This document shows, one piece after another, positions 1 to 5,794 of a stretch of DNA of 6,630 nt. The notes under the pieces were generated by a model. It was not told the origin of the DNA. It saw only the letters and a list, made by a program, of their open reading frames with translations, and searched no databases. How positions within the stretch are numbered: position 1 is the first letter of the stretch; every line of letters starts with the position of its first letter. The DNA is taken from the NCBI GenBank assembly GCA_027858555.1, contig JAQICP010000052.1:1-6630 (forward strand), read 5' to 3'. The translations under genes were made by a program, and so were the position numbers. Origin of the DNA: Vallitaleaceae bacterium. Lineage in GTDB: Bacteria; Bacillota; Clostridia; Lachnospirales; Vallitaleaceae.

Positions 1-352
1 CCATAGCCTTAATCTCAGCCTCGTCAAGGGCTTCTACTATGATGTCACTACCTTCTGAAAGGGCAAGGACATTCTCTTCAGTAATTCTCGTATCATAAGA
101 ATTAACCATAATATCAGGGTCAATGTCAAGTATTACTTGACGCAGGGCTTCTACTTTTTTCATGCCTATATGCTTCAAAAAATAATATTGACGGTTTAAA
201 TTACTTTTTTCTACCTTGTCATAATCTACGATATATAAAGTACCGACGCCCATCCGCGACAGCGCAATCGCCACGTTAGAACCCAGTCCACCAGCACCGA
301 ATATGGTCACTGATTTTTCTTTTAATATACGCCCGATTTCAGTATCAGTCAT
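1..352 (-). CDS. thiF: ThiF-family sulfur carrier protein ThiS adenylyltransferase (N-terminal part; runs off the window)
   Basis: Role, from the family: ThiF uses ATP to adenylate the C-terminal glycine of ThiS so that ThiS can be charged with sulfur for the thiazole ring of thiamine. Seen in the sequence: about 117 N-terminal residues, with the nucleotide-binding glycine loop FGAGGLGSN at residues 18-26, an acidic pair in IVDYDKVEKSNLNRQ (D43, D45, R54) typical of E1-like enzymes, and GSDIIVEALDEAEIKAM near the window edge, matching the E1-like 'vveAxDxxexK' segment. The short leader before the glycine loop resembles the shorter clostridial ThiF type ('family 2') rather than the E. coli type. 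Start: ATG at 350-352, preceded by a GGGTGA-like ribosome binding site; an ATG six bases upstream hits a stop after three codons. It lies 34 nt downstream of thiS, clearly in the same operon. thiG and thiH would be expected beyond position 1, but that is inference. MoeB or another E1-like enzyme is less likely given the adjacent ThiS. Confidence 0.9.
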   Translation of the reverse strand, partial: MTDTEIGRILKEKSVTIFGAGGLGSNVAIALSRMGVGTLYIVDYDKVEKSNLNRQYYFLKHIGMKKVEALRQVILDIDPDIMVNSYDTRITEENVLALSEGSDIIVEALDEAEIKAM

Positions 353-386
353 TCTTTCATCACCCAACTTTTATCGCACCATAAAC

Positions 387-581
387 TTAGCCACCACTTA
401 CCACAAATGTCATCTGAACAACATCAGCATCATCAATCATCACCGTATCGTAATTACTTCTTGGAATTGTCTGTCCATTAACCTGTATAACCACTACGTT
501 CCGATTCAGTTTGAAGTTCCGGACAAAGTCAATGATTGTGATTGGTTCGTCTAGCTTATGCATTTTTCCATTCAATGTCAT
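387..581 (-). CDS. thiS: ThiS-type sulfur carrier protein (thiazole biosynthesis)
   Basis: A 64-residue beta-grasp sulfur carrier. Family knowledge: its C-terminal Gly-Gly is adenylated by ThiF, converted to a thiocarboxylate, and donates sulfur to thiazole synthase ThiG. Seen: starts MTLNGKMHKLDEPITIIDFV, contains VVVIQVNGQTIPRSNY (the ThiS 'vaVxvNgxivpr' strand-turn) and ends TFVVSGG followed by TAA, so the required C-terminal Gly-Gly is present. Length matches the family (about 65 residues). The reading frame extends upstream to a TTG at 602, giving 71 residues, but I prefer the ATG at 579-581: it has TAGGTGAT (585-592) immediately upstream, and the longer version would start inside the repeat array and contain this ribosome binding site. 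The 34-nt gap to thiF implies one operon. No TPP riboswitch signature is visible upstream. MoaD is a possible alternative for small Gly-Gly proteins, but size and neighbour favour ThiS. Confidence 0.9.
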   Translation of the reverse strand: MTLNGKMHKLDEPITIIDFVRNFKLNRNVVVIQVNGQTIPRSNYDTVMIDDADVVQMTFVVSGG

Positions 582-584
582 ATG

Positions 585-592
585 ATCACCTA
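585..592 (-). promoter_or_regulatory. Ribosome binding site of thiS
   Basis: The minus strand reads TAGGTGAT just upstream of the ATG at 581 and decides that start over the TTG at 602. The TAGGTG part is also the end of the last unit of the tandem repeat array, so the translation signal of thiS is embedded in the repeat. Confidence 0.65.
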
Positions 593-764
593 ATTTTCGC
601 AACTTGTATTCGTACTTATATTTGCAACTCGTTTTCGTTACTTATATTCGCAACTAGTTTTTGTTACTTATATTCGCAACTAGTTTTACGACTTATATTC
701 GTAACTTATATCCGTAACTAGTTTTACACCTTATATTCGTAACTCGTTTTCGCTACTCGTATTA
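587..764 (-). repeat. Degenerate 12-13-nt tandem repeat array filling the GH3-thiS gap
   Basis: The minus strand can be cut without remainder into fourteen units of 12 or 13 nt (ten of 13, four of 12; 178 nt in total). Two unit types partly alternate: type A close to GAATATAAGTAAC and type B close to GAAAACTAGTTGC, so an A+B pair makes a 25-26-nt higher-order unit. The best-preserved stretch is around 615-686. The array begins at the base after the GH3 stop codon (765-767) and ends with GAAAATTAGGTG, which supplies the thiS ribosome binding site. Period 13/26 is not a multiple of three and the strand is full of stops, so it is non-coding. On the minus-strand RNA, GUUGC and GUAAC flanking GAAUAUAA could pair as a weak 5-bp hairpin (one G-U). 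No U-tract follows, so it is not an intrinsic terminator. The AT-rich TATAAG cores could act as -10 elements, but no well-spaced -35 is seen. Function unknown. Confidence 0.85.
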
Positions 765-2924
765 TCACAATTCATATTCAACTTTGATTAACTTATCATC
801 TTCTGAACTAGGTCCAGCCATGAATTCATAGATGCCTGATTCAAACTGCCATTCACTTGATCCAGTGCTATAATACATGAGATCACGCAGTCTAACGGAA
901 ATGACCACATCCACACTAGTCCCCGCGAGAATGAACACCTTTTCAAAACCTTTTAATAACTTCTTCTGACGTTCTATCGTAGAATTCTTCATACCCACAT
1001 AGGCTTGGACGATTTCTTCGCCATCTAGGGCGCCGATGTTCTTTACTGTTACACTTATATTTACTATTTCATCTGTTTTCGTTATGGTCATATTGCTGTA
1101 CTCATAGATTGTATAACTTAAGCCATATCCAAAAGCATATGCTGGTTTTAGGTCACTTCTATCTAGCAAAGTGTAACCATGATACAAACCATAAGTGATA
1201 TCATCATCTGTGCTACTAAAGTAAGGTAGGTGCTTTTCAGATGTCGGAATAGTAAAAGGTAATTTACCACTTGGATTAACATCTCCAAATAGTACCCGCG
1301 CTAGGGCATTACCGCCTTCCATGCCAGCATACCAACCGTATAAAATACTCGGTACAACATAATCCCATTCTTTAGTCATAATCATACTGCCACATACCAA
1401 GGTAACAACTGTATTTGGATTAAGCGGTGCTATGCTCATAATCATATTGATTTCATCTGTTTTTAGTGAAAGACTCTGTCGGTCACCTCCAAAGGAAGAA
1501 CCATCTTTCCTTGTAATCGATGACATCTTAATTAAAGGTTTCAGAAGTATGGATTTAAGGAAGGCTCCTTGATTCTTGTAGCCATGACCAACTAAGTCTT
1601 CCATGGTCACTTCGCTCTTTGGATCAGGTATCACGCTTTCACCCTCATCATTATGGTCGTTACCTACAACCATAATAATACAATCCATATCAGCAGCAAG
1701 TGCCTTAGCCTCTTCTATCTGAGTTTCATCATAATGTACGATATTGACATCTTCGCCCAAATAGGCTCTCAGTCCTTCCATTGGACTCACCACATATGGT
1801 GCATTGATCTTACTGCTGCCATAATCACCAGTATTAGCTTTATCTGCCAATGAACCCAGGACCATCACTTTTTTAACTGCTCCTGAAAATGGTAATATAT
1901 TATGTTCATTCTTAATCAAGACCATTGACTTCTCAGCCACTTCTCTTGATAAAGCAATATGACTTGGGTGAGCTATTAATTCTTCCTTGTAACTCATCTT
2001 GTCTGGTGTATGCTCAAAAGCTAAAACCGTTCTAAGTACCCGAAGTACTGCTGTATCTACATAAGACGCCTCTATATCGCCACTCGTAACCCCATCGAGG
2101 AGATGTTTTTGATAACGAATAGGCATGGGCATTTCAACATCCATACCTGCTTCAATGGCTTTTTTCACATCTCTAATACCAAATATGAAATCAGAGCTAG
2201 TGAAGCCCATAAAACCCCAATCATCTCTAAGGATATCAGTCAAAAGGTGATGGGATTCACAACAATGATCCCCTTCAATTAGGTTATAGGCACCCATTAA
2301 AGATGCTGCCCCTGCGTCAACACATCTTTTAAAATGCGGCAAGTACACCTCTCTCAAGGTTCTCTCGTCTAGATGAACATTCACCCTGAACCTGGAATTT
2401 TCTATACTATTAAGGGCATAGTGTTTTAAACATGCCATTATATTATGCTCTTGAACTGACTCAGTTAGTGCTTCTGCCATCACACCAAGATGAAATGGAT
2501 CTTCAGAATAAGTTTCTTGTGCCCTTCCCCAAGCTGGATGCCTTAAGAGATTCATACAAACCCCTGCAAAATAATTGGCACCCCCAGCTCTTGCCTCTTT
2601 ACCAATCACATCGCCTACGCGACTCTCTAGTTGTCTATCAAAACTTGCCCCTCTTGCCATAGATACAGGAAAGCAAGTTGAATTACCCATAACAACACCA
2701 CGTGGTCCATCTGTGAATTTGATTGGGGTTATATCAAGTCTTTTACAACCATTAGTACTAATGGGAATCGGATTATACGCGTTATTATGCTTGATCTGAT
2801 TTTTAATAGGATCCCAATTACCATTTAGAAGCCATACCATTTCTTTTAGGGTCATTTTACCCATTAGATTCTTCGCTTCTTCATTAATTTGTTCGTCCGT
2901 TAATCCTAACAATCTATTAAACAT
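765..2924 (-). CDS. Glycoside hydrolase family 3 beta-glycosidase (beta-glucosidase-like), cytoplasmic
   Basis: A 719-residue retaining exo-beta-glycosidase that would release sugars from the non-reducing end of imported oligosaccharides or glycosides; exact specificity cannot be read from the sequence. Numbered from the ATG at 2924: the TIM-barrel domain spans about 20-305, with DGPRG (72-76), YSEDP (139-143), KHYALNSIENSR (167-178), MGAYNLIEG (210-218) and SSDF with the predicted nucleophile D245. The alpha/beta sandwich domain spans about 335-560, with NDEGE (425-429) as the likely acid/base glutamate region and GGDRQSLSL (479-487). An FnIII-like domain at about 617-707 carries VKNIGALDGEEIVQAYVG. 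No signal peptide is seen, so it is predicted to be intracellular. Start: the frame stays open to 3038 (757 aa), but the extra 38 residues overlap a good promoter (2958-2986), while 2924 has an AGAGAGGA ribosome binding site about 8 nt upstream. It stands alone after a terminator; thiS lies 183 nt downstream with no terminator between. Xylosidase or arabinopyranosidase activity is possible within GH3. Confidence 0.92.
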   Translation of the reverse strand: MFNRLLGLTDEQINEEAKNLMGKMTLKEMVWLLNGNWDPIKNQIKHNNAYNPIPISTNGCKRLDITPIKFTDGPRGVVMGNSTCFPVSMARGASFDRQLESRVGDVIGKEARAGGANYFAGVCMNLLRHPAWGRAQETYSEDPFHLGVMAEALTESVQEHNIMACLKHYALNSIENSRFRVNVHLDERTLREVYLPHFKRCVDAGAASLMGAYNLIEGDHCCESHHLLTDILRDDWGFMGFTSSDFIFGIRDVKKAIEAGMDVEMPMPIRYQKHLLDGVTSGDIEASYVDTAVLRVLRTVLAFEHTPDKMSYKEELIAHPSHIALSREVAEKSMVLIKNEHNILPFSGAVKKVMVLGSLADKANTGDYGSSKINAPYVVSPMEGLRAYLGEDVNIVHYDETQIEEAKALAADMDCIIMVVGNDHNDEGESVIPDPKSEVTMEDLVGHGYKNQGAFLKSILLKPLIKMSSITRKDGSSFGGDRQSLSLKTDEINMIMSIAPLNPNTVVTLVCGSMIMTKEWDYVVPSILYGWYAGMEGGNALARVLFGDVNPSGKLPFTIPTSEKHLPYFSSTDDDITYGLYHGYTLLDRSDLKPAYAFGYGLSYTIYEYSNMTITKTDEIVNISVTVKNIGALDGEEIVQAYVGMKNSTIERQKKLLKGFEKVFILAGTSVDVVISVRLRDLMYYSTGSSEWQFESGIYEFMAGPSSEDDKLIKVEYEL

Positions 2925-2931
2925 AGTACCA

Positions 2932-2939
2932 TCCTCTCT
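2932..2939 (-). promoter_or_regulatory. Ribosome binding site of the GH3 gene
   Basis: Minus strand AGAGAGGA, with about 7-8 nt to the ATG at 2924. It supports the 719-residue start over longer in-frame starts up to 3038, which have no comparable site. Confidence 0.7.
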
Positions 2940-2957
2940 CTTACATGATCTATGATT

Positions 2958-2986
2958 ATTGTATCTCTGTGGCATATGGTGGTCAA
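2958..2986 (-). promoter_or_regulatory. Sigma-A-type promoter of the GH3 gene
   Basis: The minus strand carries TTGACC (2981-2986), a 17-nt spacer, then TACAAT (2958-2963). Each hexamer is one mismatch from the TTGACA/TATAAT consensus and the spacer is optimal. The predicted transcript start is near 2951, giving a 5' leader of roughly 27 nt ending in the AGAGAGGA ribosome binding site. It lies downstream of the helicase terminator, so the GH3 gene is its own transcription unit. I saw no convincing catabolite-response (cre) box around it. Confidence 0.7.
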
Positions 2987-3140
2987 TCACTACGAAGGTT
3001 GGCATGCGTGATGATAATATTATGGTATTCTTCCCCAAAAGCCAACAAGCGCTAAAAAAAAGTTATGTCAGCCTTTACTAACCAAGAAAAACCTTGCTTT
3101 AAATTGCTTGCAAATACACCTCATAGATTCAACCTTTCCT

Positions 3141-3180
3141 ATAAAACAAAAAACACCCTCACTATTACTAATGAAGGTGT
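3141..3180 (-). terminator. Factor-independent terminator of the helicase gene
   Basis: On the minus strand a 28-nt inverted repeat (3153-3180) starts ACACCTTCATTAG and ends GTGAGGGTGT. It is followed at once by a T-rich tract (TTTTTTGTTTTAT, 3140s to 3152). The two stem mismatches seen on the plus strand (C/A) become G-U pairs in minus-strand RNA, so the hairpin is better in the direction of the helicase. It sits about 79 nt after the helicase stop codon. Confidence 0.82.
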
Positions 3181-3258
3181 GTGCTGTGTTTTGTATAATA
3201 TGTATATTGTACTTATTATTGGCATCATATTCTCATTAAACGCGCCAAACTAAGCTTG

Positions 3259-4998
3259 CTACTTTTTACCCTTGAACACACTACCTAGAACACTACCAAA
3301 AGATTTCTTATTAGTGGCATTGTTCTGGGTCTTTGCTGTATCATGATTGCCTGATTTTTTTGCAGCACTCTCAGCAATACGTTTCTTCTGTTTAGCAGAA
3401 AGTTTATATTCTTGTGGTATACCTGCCTTTTTATTAGTATTCACTGGTTTATTTGCAGGTTTACTTGCAGGTTTATTTGCAAGTGTATTTACTGGTTTGT
3501 TAACCTTTTTATCACCTTGATCTTTAAGTTGCTTATATGTTTCTTTTAAAGCATCTTTTTGTACGTGTTTAACAACTGGTTTATTATGCTGCTTTTGTGG
3601 CATGTTAGTTGCGTCCTTTAAAGCATGCTTCGCCACTTGTTTCACATGTTCTTTTACAATTGGTTTAGACACATGCTTGATGCCGGCCTTATTACCATAT
3701 GGCTTAGGTTTTTGATTTGACCTGCTATCTTGTCCTTTGTTTCTTGAACCTGAAGCATTTCTGCCACCTCTTTGATGAGAATCTCTCTTAACATATTCAG
3801 ATTTAGTCCTGCGTTCAGAGAATGGTTTTGGTTCTATCCATTTGCCTTCAGCATTATTATTAACTGATGCTTCAACTTCTTCATCTGTTGGTAAACTGAC
3901 TTCTTCAATCAACGCGCCAACATGCTCTTCTAATTCATATAGGCTCATGATTTCTTCTGATGAAACCAATGAAATGGCAAGACCACCATTACCCGCTCTA
4001 CCTGTTCTTCCTATTCTATGAATATAACTGTCCTTCTCAACAGGGACATTGTAATTGATAACTATGGACAAATCGTCTATATGGATACCTCTAGCAGCCA
4101 CATCGGTTGCGACCATCACTTGTACTTTGCTGGTCTTGAATTGGTCGATGGTTCTCATCCGATTAGATTGCGTCTTCATACCATGAATGGCTTCGGTATA
4201 ATAGCCTTTCTTCTCTAGATATTGATTGACACGGTCAACATCAACACGCATATTACAAAAGACCATACAACTTTCTGGCTGATGGTATCTAAGTAATCGA
4301 TCTAGTTGATTCTTTTTGTCATTACCTTCTGCTCGGTAATAAATCTGCTTGATGCTGTCCACTGTCTTAGTATCAGTTCCAAGTTCAATTGTCTTGGGAT
4401 TATTCATATAGGATTGACATATTCGCTTAATTGCAGGTGGCATGGTAGCCGAAAATAACAATGTTACTCTGTCTCTTGGAATGGTTTTGATAATCTTAAC
4501 CACTTGATCGATAAATCCCATATCAAGCATTCTATCAGCTTCATCTAATACGACAAATTTGATGGTTCCCGTTTTCAAGTGTTTTCTATTGATATGGTCA
4601 AAAACACGACCTGGCGTACCAGTAATAACCGATGCACCTTTGTTCATCTCAGCTACTTCTGTATTAATACTATGTTGACCATAAACAGCTGTTGTTGATA
4701 GTTCCATATGCTTTGAGAGTAATTTTATATCGCTATCCACTTGTACCGCAAGTTCACGGGTTGGGGTTAATATTAAACATTGAGGTCCTTTTACGGTCCG
4801 GTCCATCAACTGTAGAATCGGTATACCAAATGCTGCTGTTTTACCACTTCCAGTCTTGGCCATTACAATCAAATCTTTTCGGTTCAGTATCTGAGGAATA
4901 ACAACGGATTGCACCTCAGTTGGTGTTTCGAAACCCATATCATCTACTGCTTGCATGATTGATGGGATTAATTCCAGTTCACTAAATTTCTTTTCCAT
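3259..4998 (-). CDS. DEAD-box ATP-dependent RNA helicase with long basic repetitive tail
   Basis: A 579-residue ATP-dependent RNA helicase, expected to unwind or remodel RNA (ribosome assembly, mRNA turnover or cold adaptation are the usual roles). All core motifs are visible: Q motif (F5 to TPTEVQ, 25-30), motif I AKTGSGKT (47-54), Ia PTRELAVQ (79-86), Ib TPGR (128-131), II DEAD (152-155), III SAT (183-185), IV MVFCN (245-249), V ATDVAARGIHI (297-307) and VI HRIGRTGR (327-334). The core resembles DbpA/YxiN, but no DbpA-type RRM follows. Instead, residues about 390-579 form a Lys/Asn/Gln/His-rich, low-complexity tail with an RGG-like patch (409-420), KPxVK...ALK repeats (445-486) and NKPA/SKPA/NKPV repeats (500-519), presumably disordered and RNA-binding. 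The start ATG at 4998 is fixed by an in-frame stop a few codons upstream; its ribosome binding site (GTAGG, 4-nt spacing) is weak. It has its own extended -10 promoter and a downstream terminator, so is probably monocistronic. CshA/DeaD-type naming would be a guess. Confidence 0.95.
   Translation of the reverse strand: MEKKFSELELIPSIMQAVDDMGFETPTEVQSVVIPQILNRKDLIVMAKTGSGKTAAFGIPILQLMDRTVKGPQCLILTPTRELAVQVDSDIKLLSKHMELSTTAVYGQHSINTEVAEMNKGASVITGTPGRVFDHINRKHLKTGTIKFVVLDEADRMLDMGFIDQVVKIIKTIPRDRVTLLFSATMPPAIKRICQSYMNNPKTIELGTDTKTVDSIKQIYYRAEGNDKKNQLDRLLRYHQPESCMVFCNMRVDVDRVNQYLEKKGYYTEAIHGMKTQSNRMRTIDQFKTSKVQVMVATDVAARGIHIDDLSIVINYNVPVEKDSYIHRIGRTGRAGNGGLAISLVSSEEIMSLYELEEHVGALIEEVSLPTDEEVEASVNNNAEGKWIEPKPFSERRTKSEYVKRDSHQRGGRNASGSRNKGQDSRSNQKPKPYGNKAGIKHVSKPIVKEHVKQVAKHALKDATNMPQKQHNKPVVKHVQKDALKETYKQLKDQGDKKVNKPVNTLANKPASKPANKPVNTNKKAGIPQEYKLSAKQKKRIAESAAKKSGNHDTAKTQNNATNKKSFGSVLGSVFKGKK
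3442..3501 (-). repeat. In-frame 12-nt repeats encoding (N/S)KP(A/V) in the helicase tail
   Basis: On the plus strand, near-copies of GGTTTATTTGCA recur at 12-nt steps (3446 to about 3485). They encode NKPA, SKPA and NKPV at residues 508-519, with a further NKPV upstream at 500-503. The period is a multiple of three, so copy number can change without breaking the frame. Confidence 0.75.
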
Positions 4999-5027
4999 AA
5001 TGCCTACTTTCTATAAAATCTTCTCTA

Positions 5028-5036
5028 ATTATAGCA
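5028..5036 (-). promoter_or_regulatory. Extended -10 promoter of the helicase gene
   Basis: The minus strand reads TGCTATAAT, a perfect TGnTATAAT extended -10, about 30 nt before the helicase ATG. The -35 region at 17-nt spacing (around 5051-5056) does not match TTGACA; an AT-rich stretch (5051-5067) lies upstream and could act as an UP element. Extended -10 promoters commonly tolerate a weak -35. No terminator is visible between the GTPase and this site, so some read-through from upstream is possible. Confidence 0.6.
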
Positions 5037-5070
5037 GACAATAGGTGGAATTACATATATAATTTTTCCA

Positions 5071-5115
5071 GATGCCTAAAATCGGCTTAATATTTGACTA
5101 CTTGATACCTAAAAT
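5071..5115 (-). repeat. Pair of 12-bp direct repeats upstream of the helicase promoter
   Basis: GATGCCTAAAAT at 5071-5082 and GATACCTAAAAT at 5104-5115 (plus strand) match at 11 of 12 positions and start exactly 33 bp apart, close to three helical turns. They lie about 40-85 bp upstream of the -10 element. They could be operator half-sites, or chance in AT-rich DNA. Confidence 0.4.
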
Positions 5116-5122
5116 ACTGCGT

Positions 5123-5779
5123 TTAAACCTGTATTTCATATAGATTAGGTAGTAGCTTTTCTGCTATTTCGAGCATATGAGACATGCTACTGATTCCCTT
5201 AGCCGCCAGTAAGATTAATTCATTAAAACCTTCAGAGTTGGTATCAGACTTTGTAGCAATTACCTGTTGATTAGTTCCCTGAAAGTCAGTTGTCTGCTGA
5301 TCCGTTACTTGTTGATCAATTACCTTTTTATTGCTAAAATGTTTCATCTCTATTGGGCTGATTTCAATCTGCGTATTTACCAAATCCACTTTATACCATA
5401 TCCCTGTTATCTGAATGAATCCCTTAATACGATAAAAATAATCTGGCATCTGCTCCAAAAATTCCTTCAATTGCTGGGTGGTAGGTTCTTTGATGAATTT
5501 CATCAAAAATGATTTGGGTTTATTATCTATTGTATTGATAGAAACCTCATCCTCTATGTGATAGTATTCAAGCTTCAGCTTTTCAAAATTAACATGACCA
5601 TATGATATGGGTGTAATGCCAACCAAAGGATTAATGTTTTTTATCAATTCGATGACTTCCAATAGTTGATTGGTATTAATCAGGTCTGATTTATTAACAA
5701 GAACATGGTGGCTATGCCTAATCTGTTTTGCTACGCTGACCATCTTCTCAAGTTCCAGCTTGAAGTACAAGCCGTCCAC
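5123..5779 (-). CDS. C-terminal half of CobW-like GTPase (G4 motif and CobW C-terminal-like domain)
   Basis: A 218-residue piece if restarted at GTG 5779. It opens with the conserved DGLYFKLELEKM and VAKQIRHSHHVLVNKSDL, where NKSD (29-32) is the guanine-specificity motif. A CobW C-terminal-like region follows (about 88-145: KPKSFLMKFIKEP, YRIKGFIQITGIWYKVDLV), then a Gln/Thr/Asp-rich linker with repeated DQQ/NQQ (154-180) and a last segment, FNELILLAAKGIS, resembling the final strand of the domain. Without the Walker A half it cannot bind nucleotide alone. A Shine-Dalgarno-like AAGGGA (5791-5796) overlaps the upstream TAA, 11 nt before the GTG, so restart after termination is conceivable; the next in-frame ATG is at 5743. 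No terminator follows before the helicase promoter. Whether it is made as a separate chain is unknown. Confidence 0.6.
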   Translation of the reverse strand: MDGLYFKLELEKMVSVAKQIRHSHHVLVNKSDLINTNQLLEVIELIKNINPLVGITPISYGHVNFEKLKLEYYHIEDEVSINTIDNKPKSFLMKFIKEPTTQQLKEFLEQMPDYFYRIKGFIQITGIWYKVDLVNTQIEISPIEMKHFSNKKVIDQQVTDQQTTDFQGTNQQVIATKSDTNSEGFNELILLAAKGISSMSHMLEIAEKLLPNLYEIQV

Positions 5780-5794
5780 TATACATACCGTCCC

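Larger units (their letters stand above)
2925..3258. other. Intergenic region between helicase and GH3 genes (334 nt)
   Basis: It holds, in transcription order on the minus strand, about 78 nt of helicase 3' trailer, the terminator hairpin and U-tract (3141-3180), roughly 150 nt with no recognised element apart from a T8 run (A8 on the plus strand, 3054-3061) and the AT palindrome ATAATATTAT, then the GH3 promoter and ribosome binding site. Small open frames here, such as a plus-strand one at 3065-3253 that runs through the terminator, show no coding features. Confidence 0.6.

Noticed and set aside
303..554. Plus-strand open frame opposite thiS and thiF (83 aa)
   Set aside because: It is antisense to two well-supported genes and has no recognisable features; the other plus-strand frames opposite the GH3, helicase, GTPase and RACo genes were rejected for the same reason.
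587..764. CRISPR array
   Set aside because: The units are contiguous 12-13-nt degenerate repeats with no unique spacers of 30-40 nt, and no cas gene is present.
582..764. TPP riboswitch upstream of thiS
   Set aside because: The gap is wholly occupied by the repeat units and no CUGAGA-like core motif was found on the minus strand.
3013..3022. AT palindrome ATAATATTAT as an operator
   Set aside because: A 10-bp A/T-only palindrome is expected by chance in AT-rich intergenic DNA, and it lies upstream of the promoter without a partner site.
2925..3038. 38-residue N-terminal extension of the GH3 protein
   Set aside because: It overlaps the promoter, lacks a ribosome binding site at 3038, and its sequence is not signal-peptide-like or GH3-like.
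3065..3253. Small plus-strand open frame (62 aa)
   Set aside because: It runs through the terminator hairpin of the minus-strand helicase, and nothing in it resembles a protein family.
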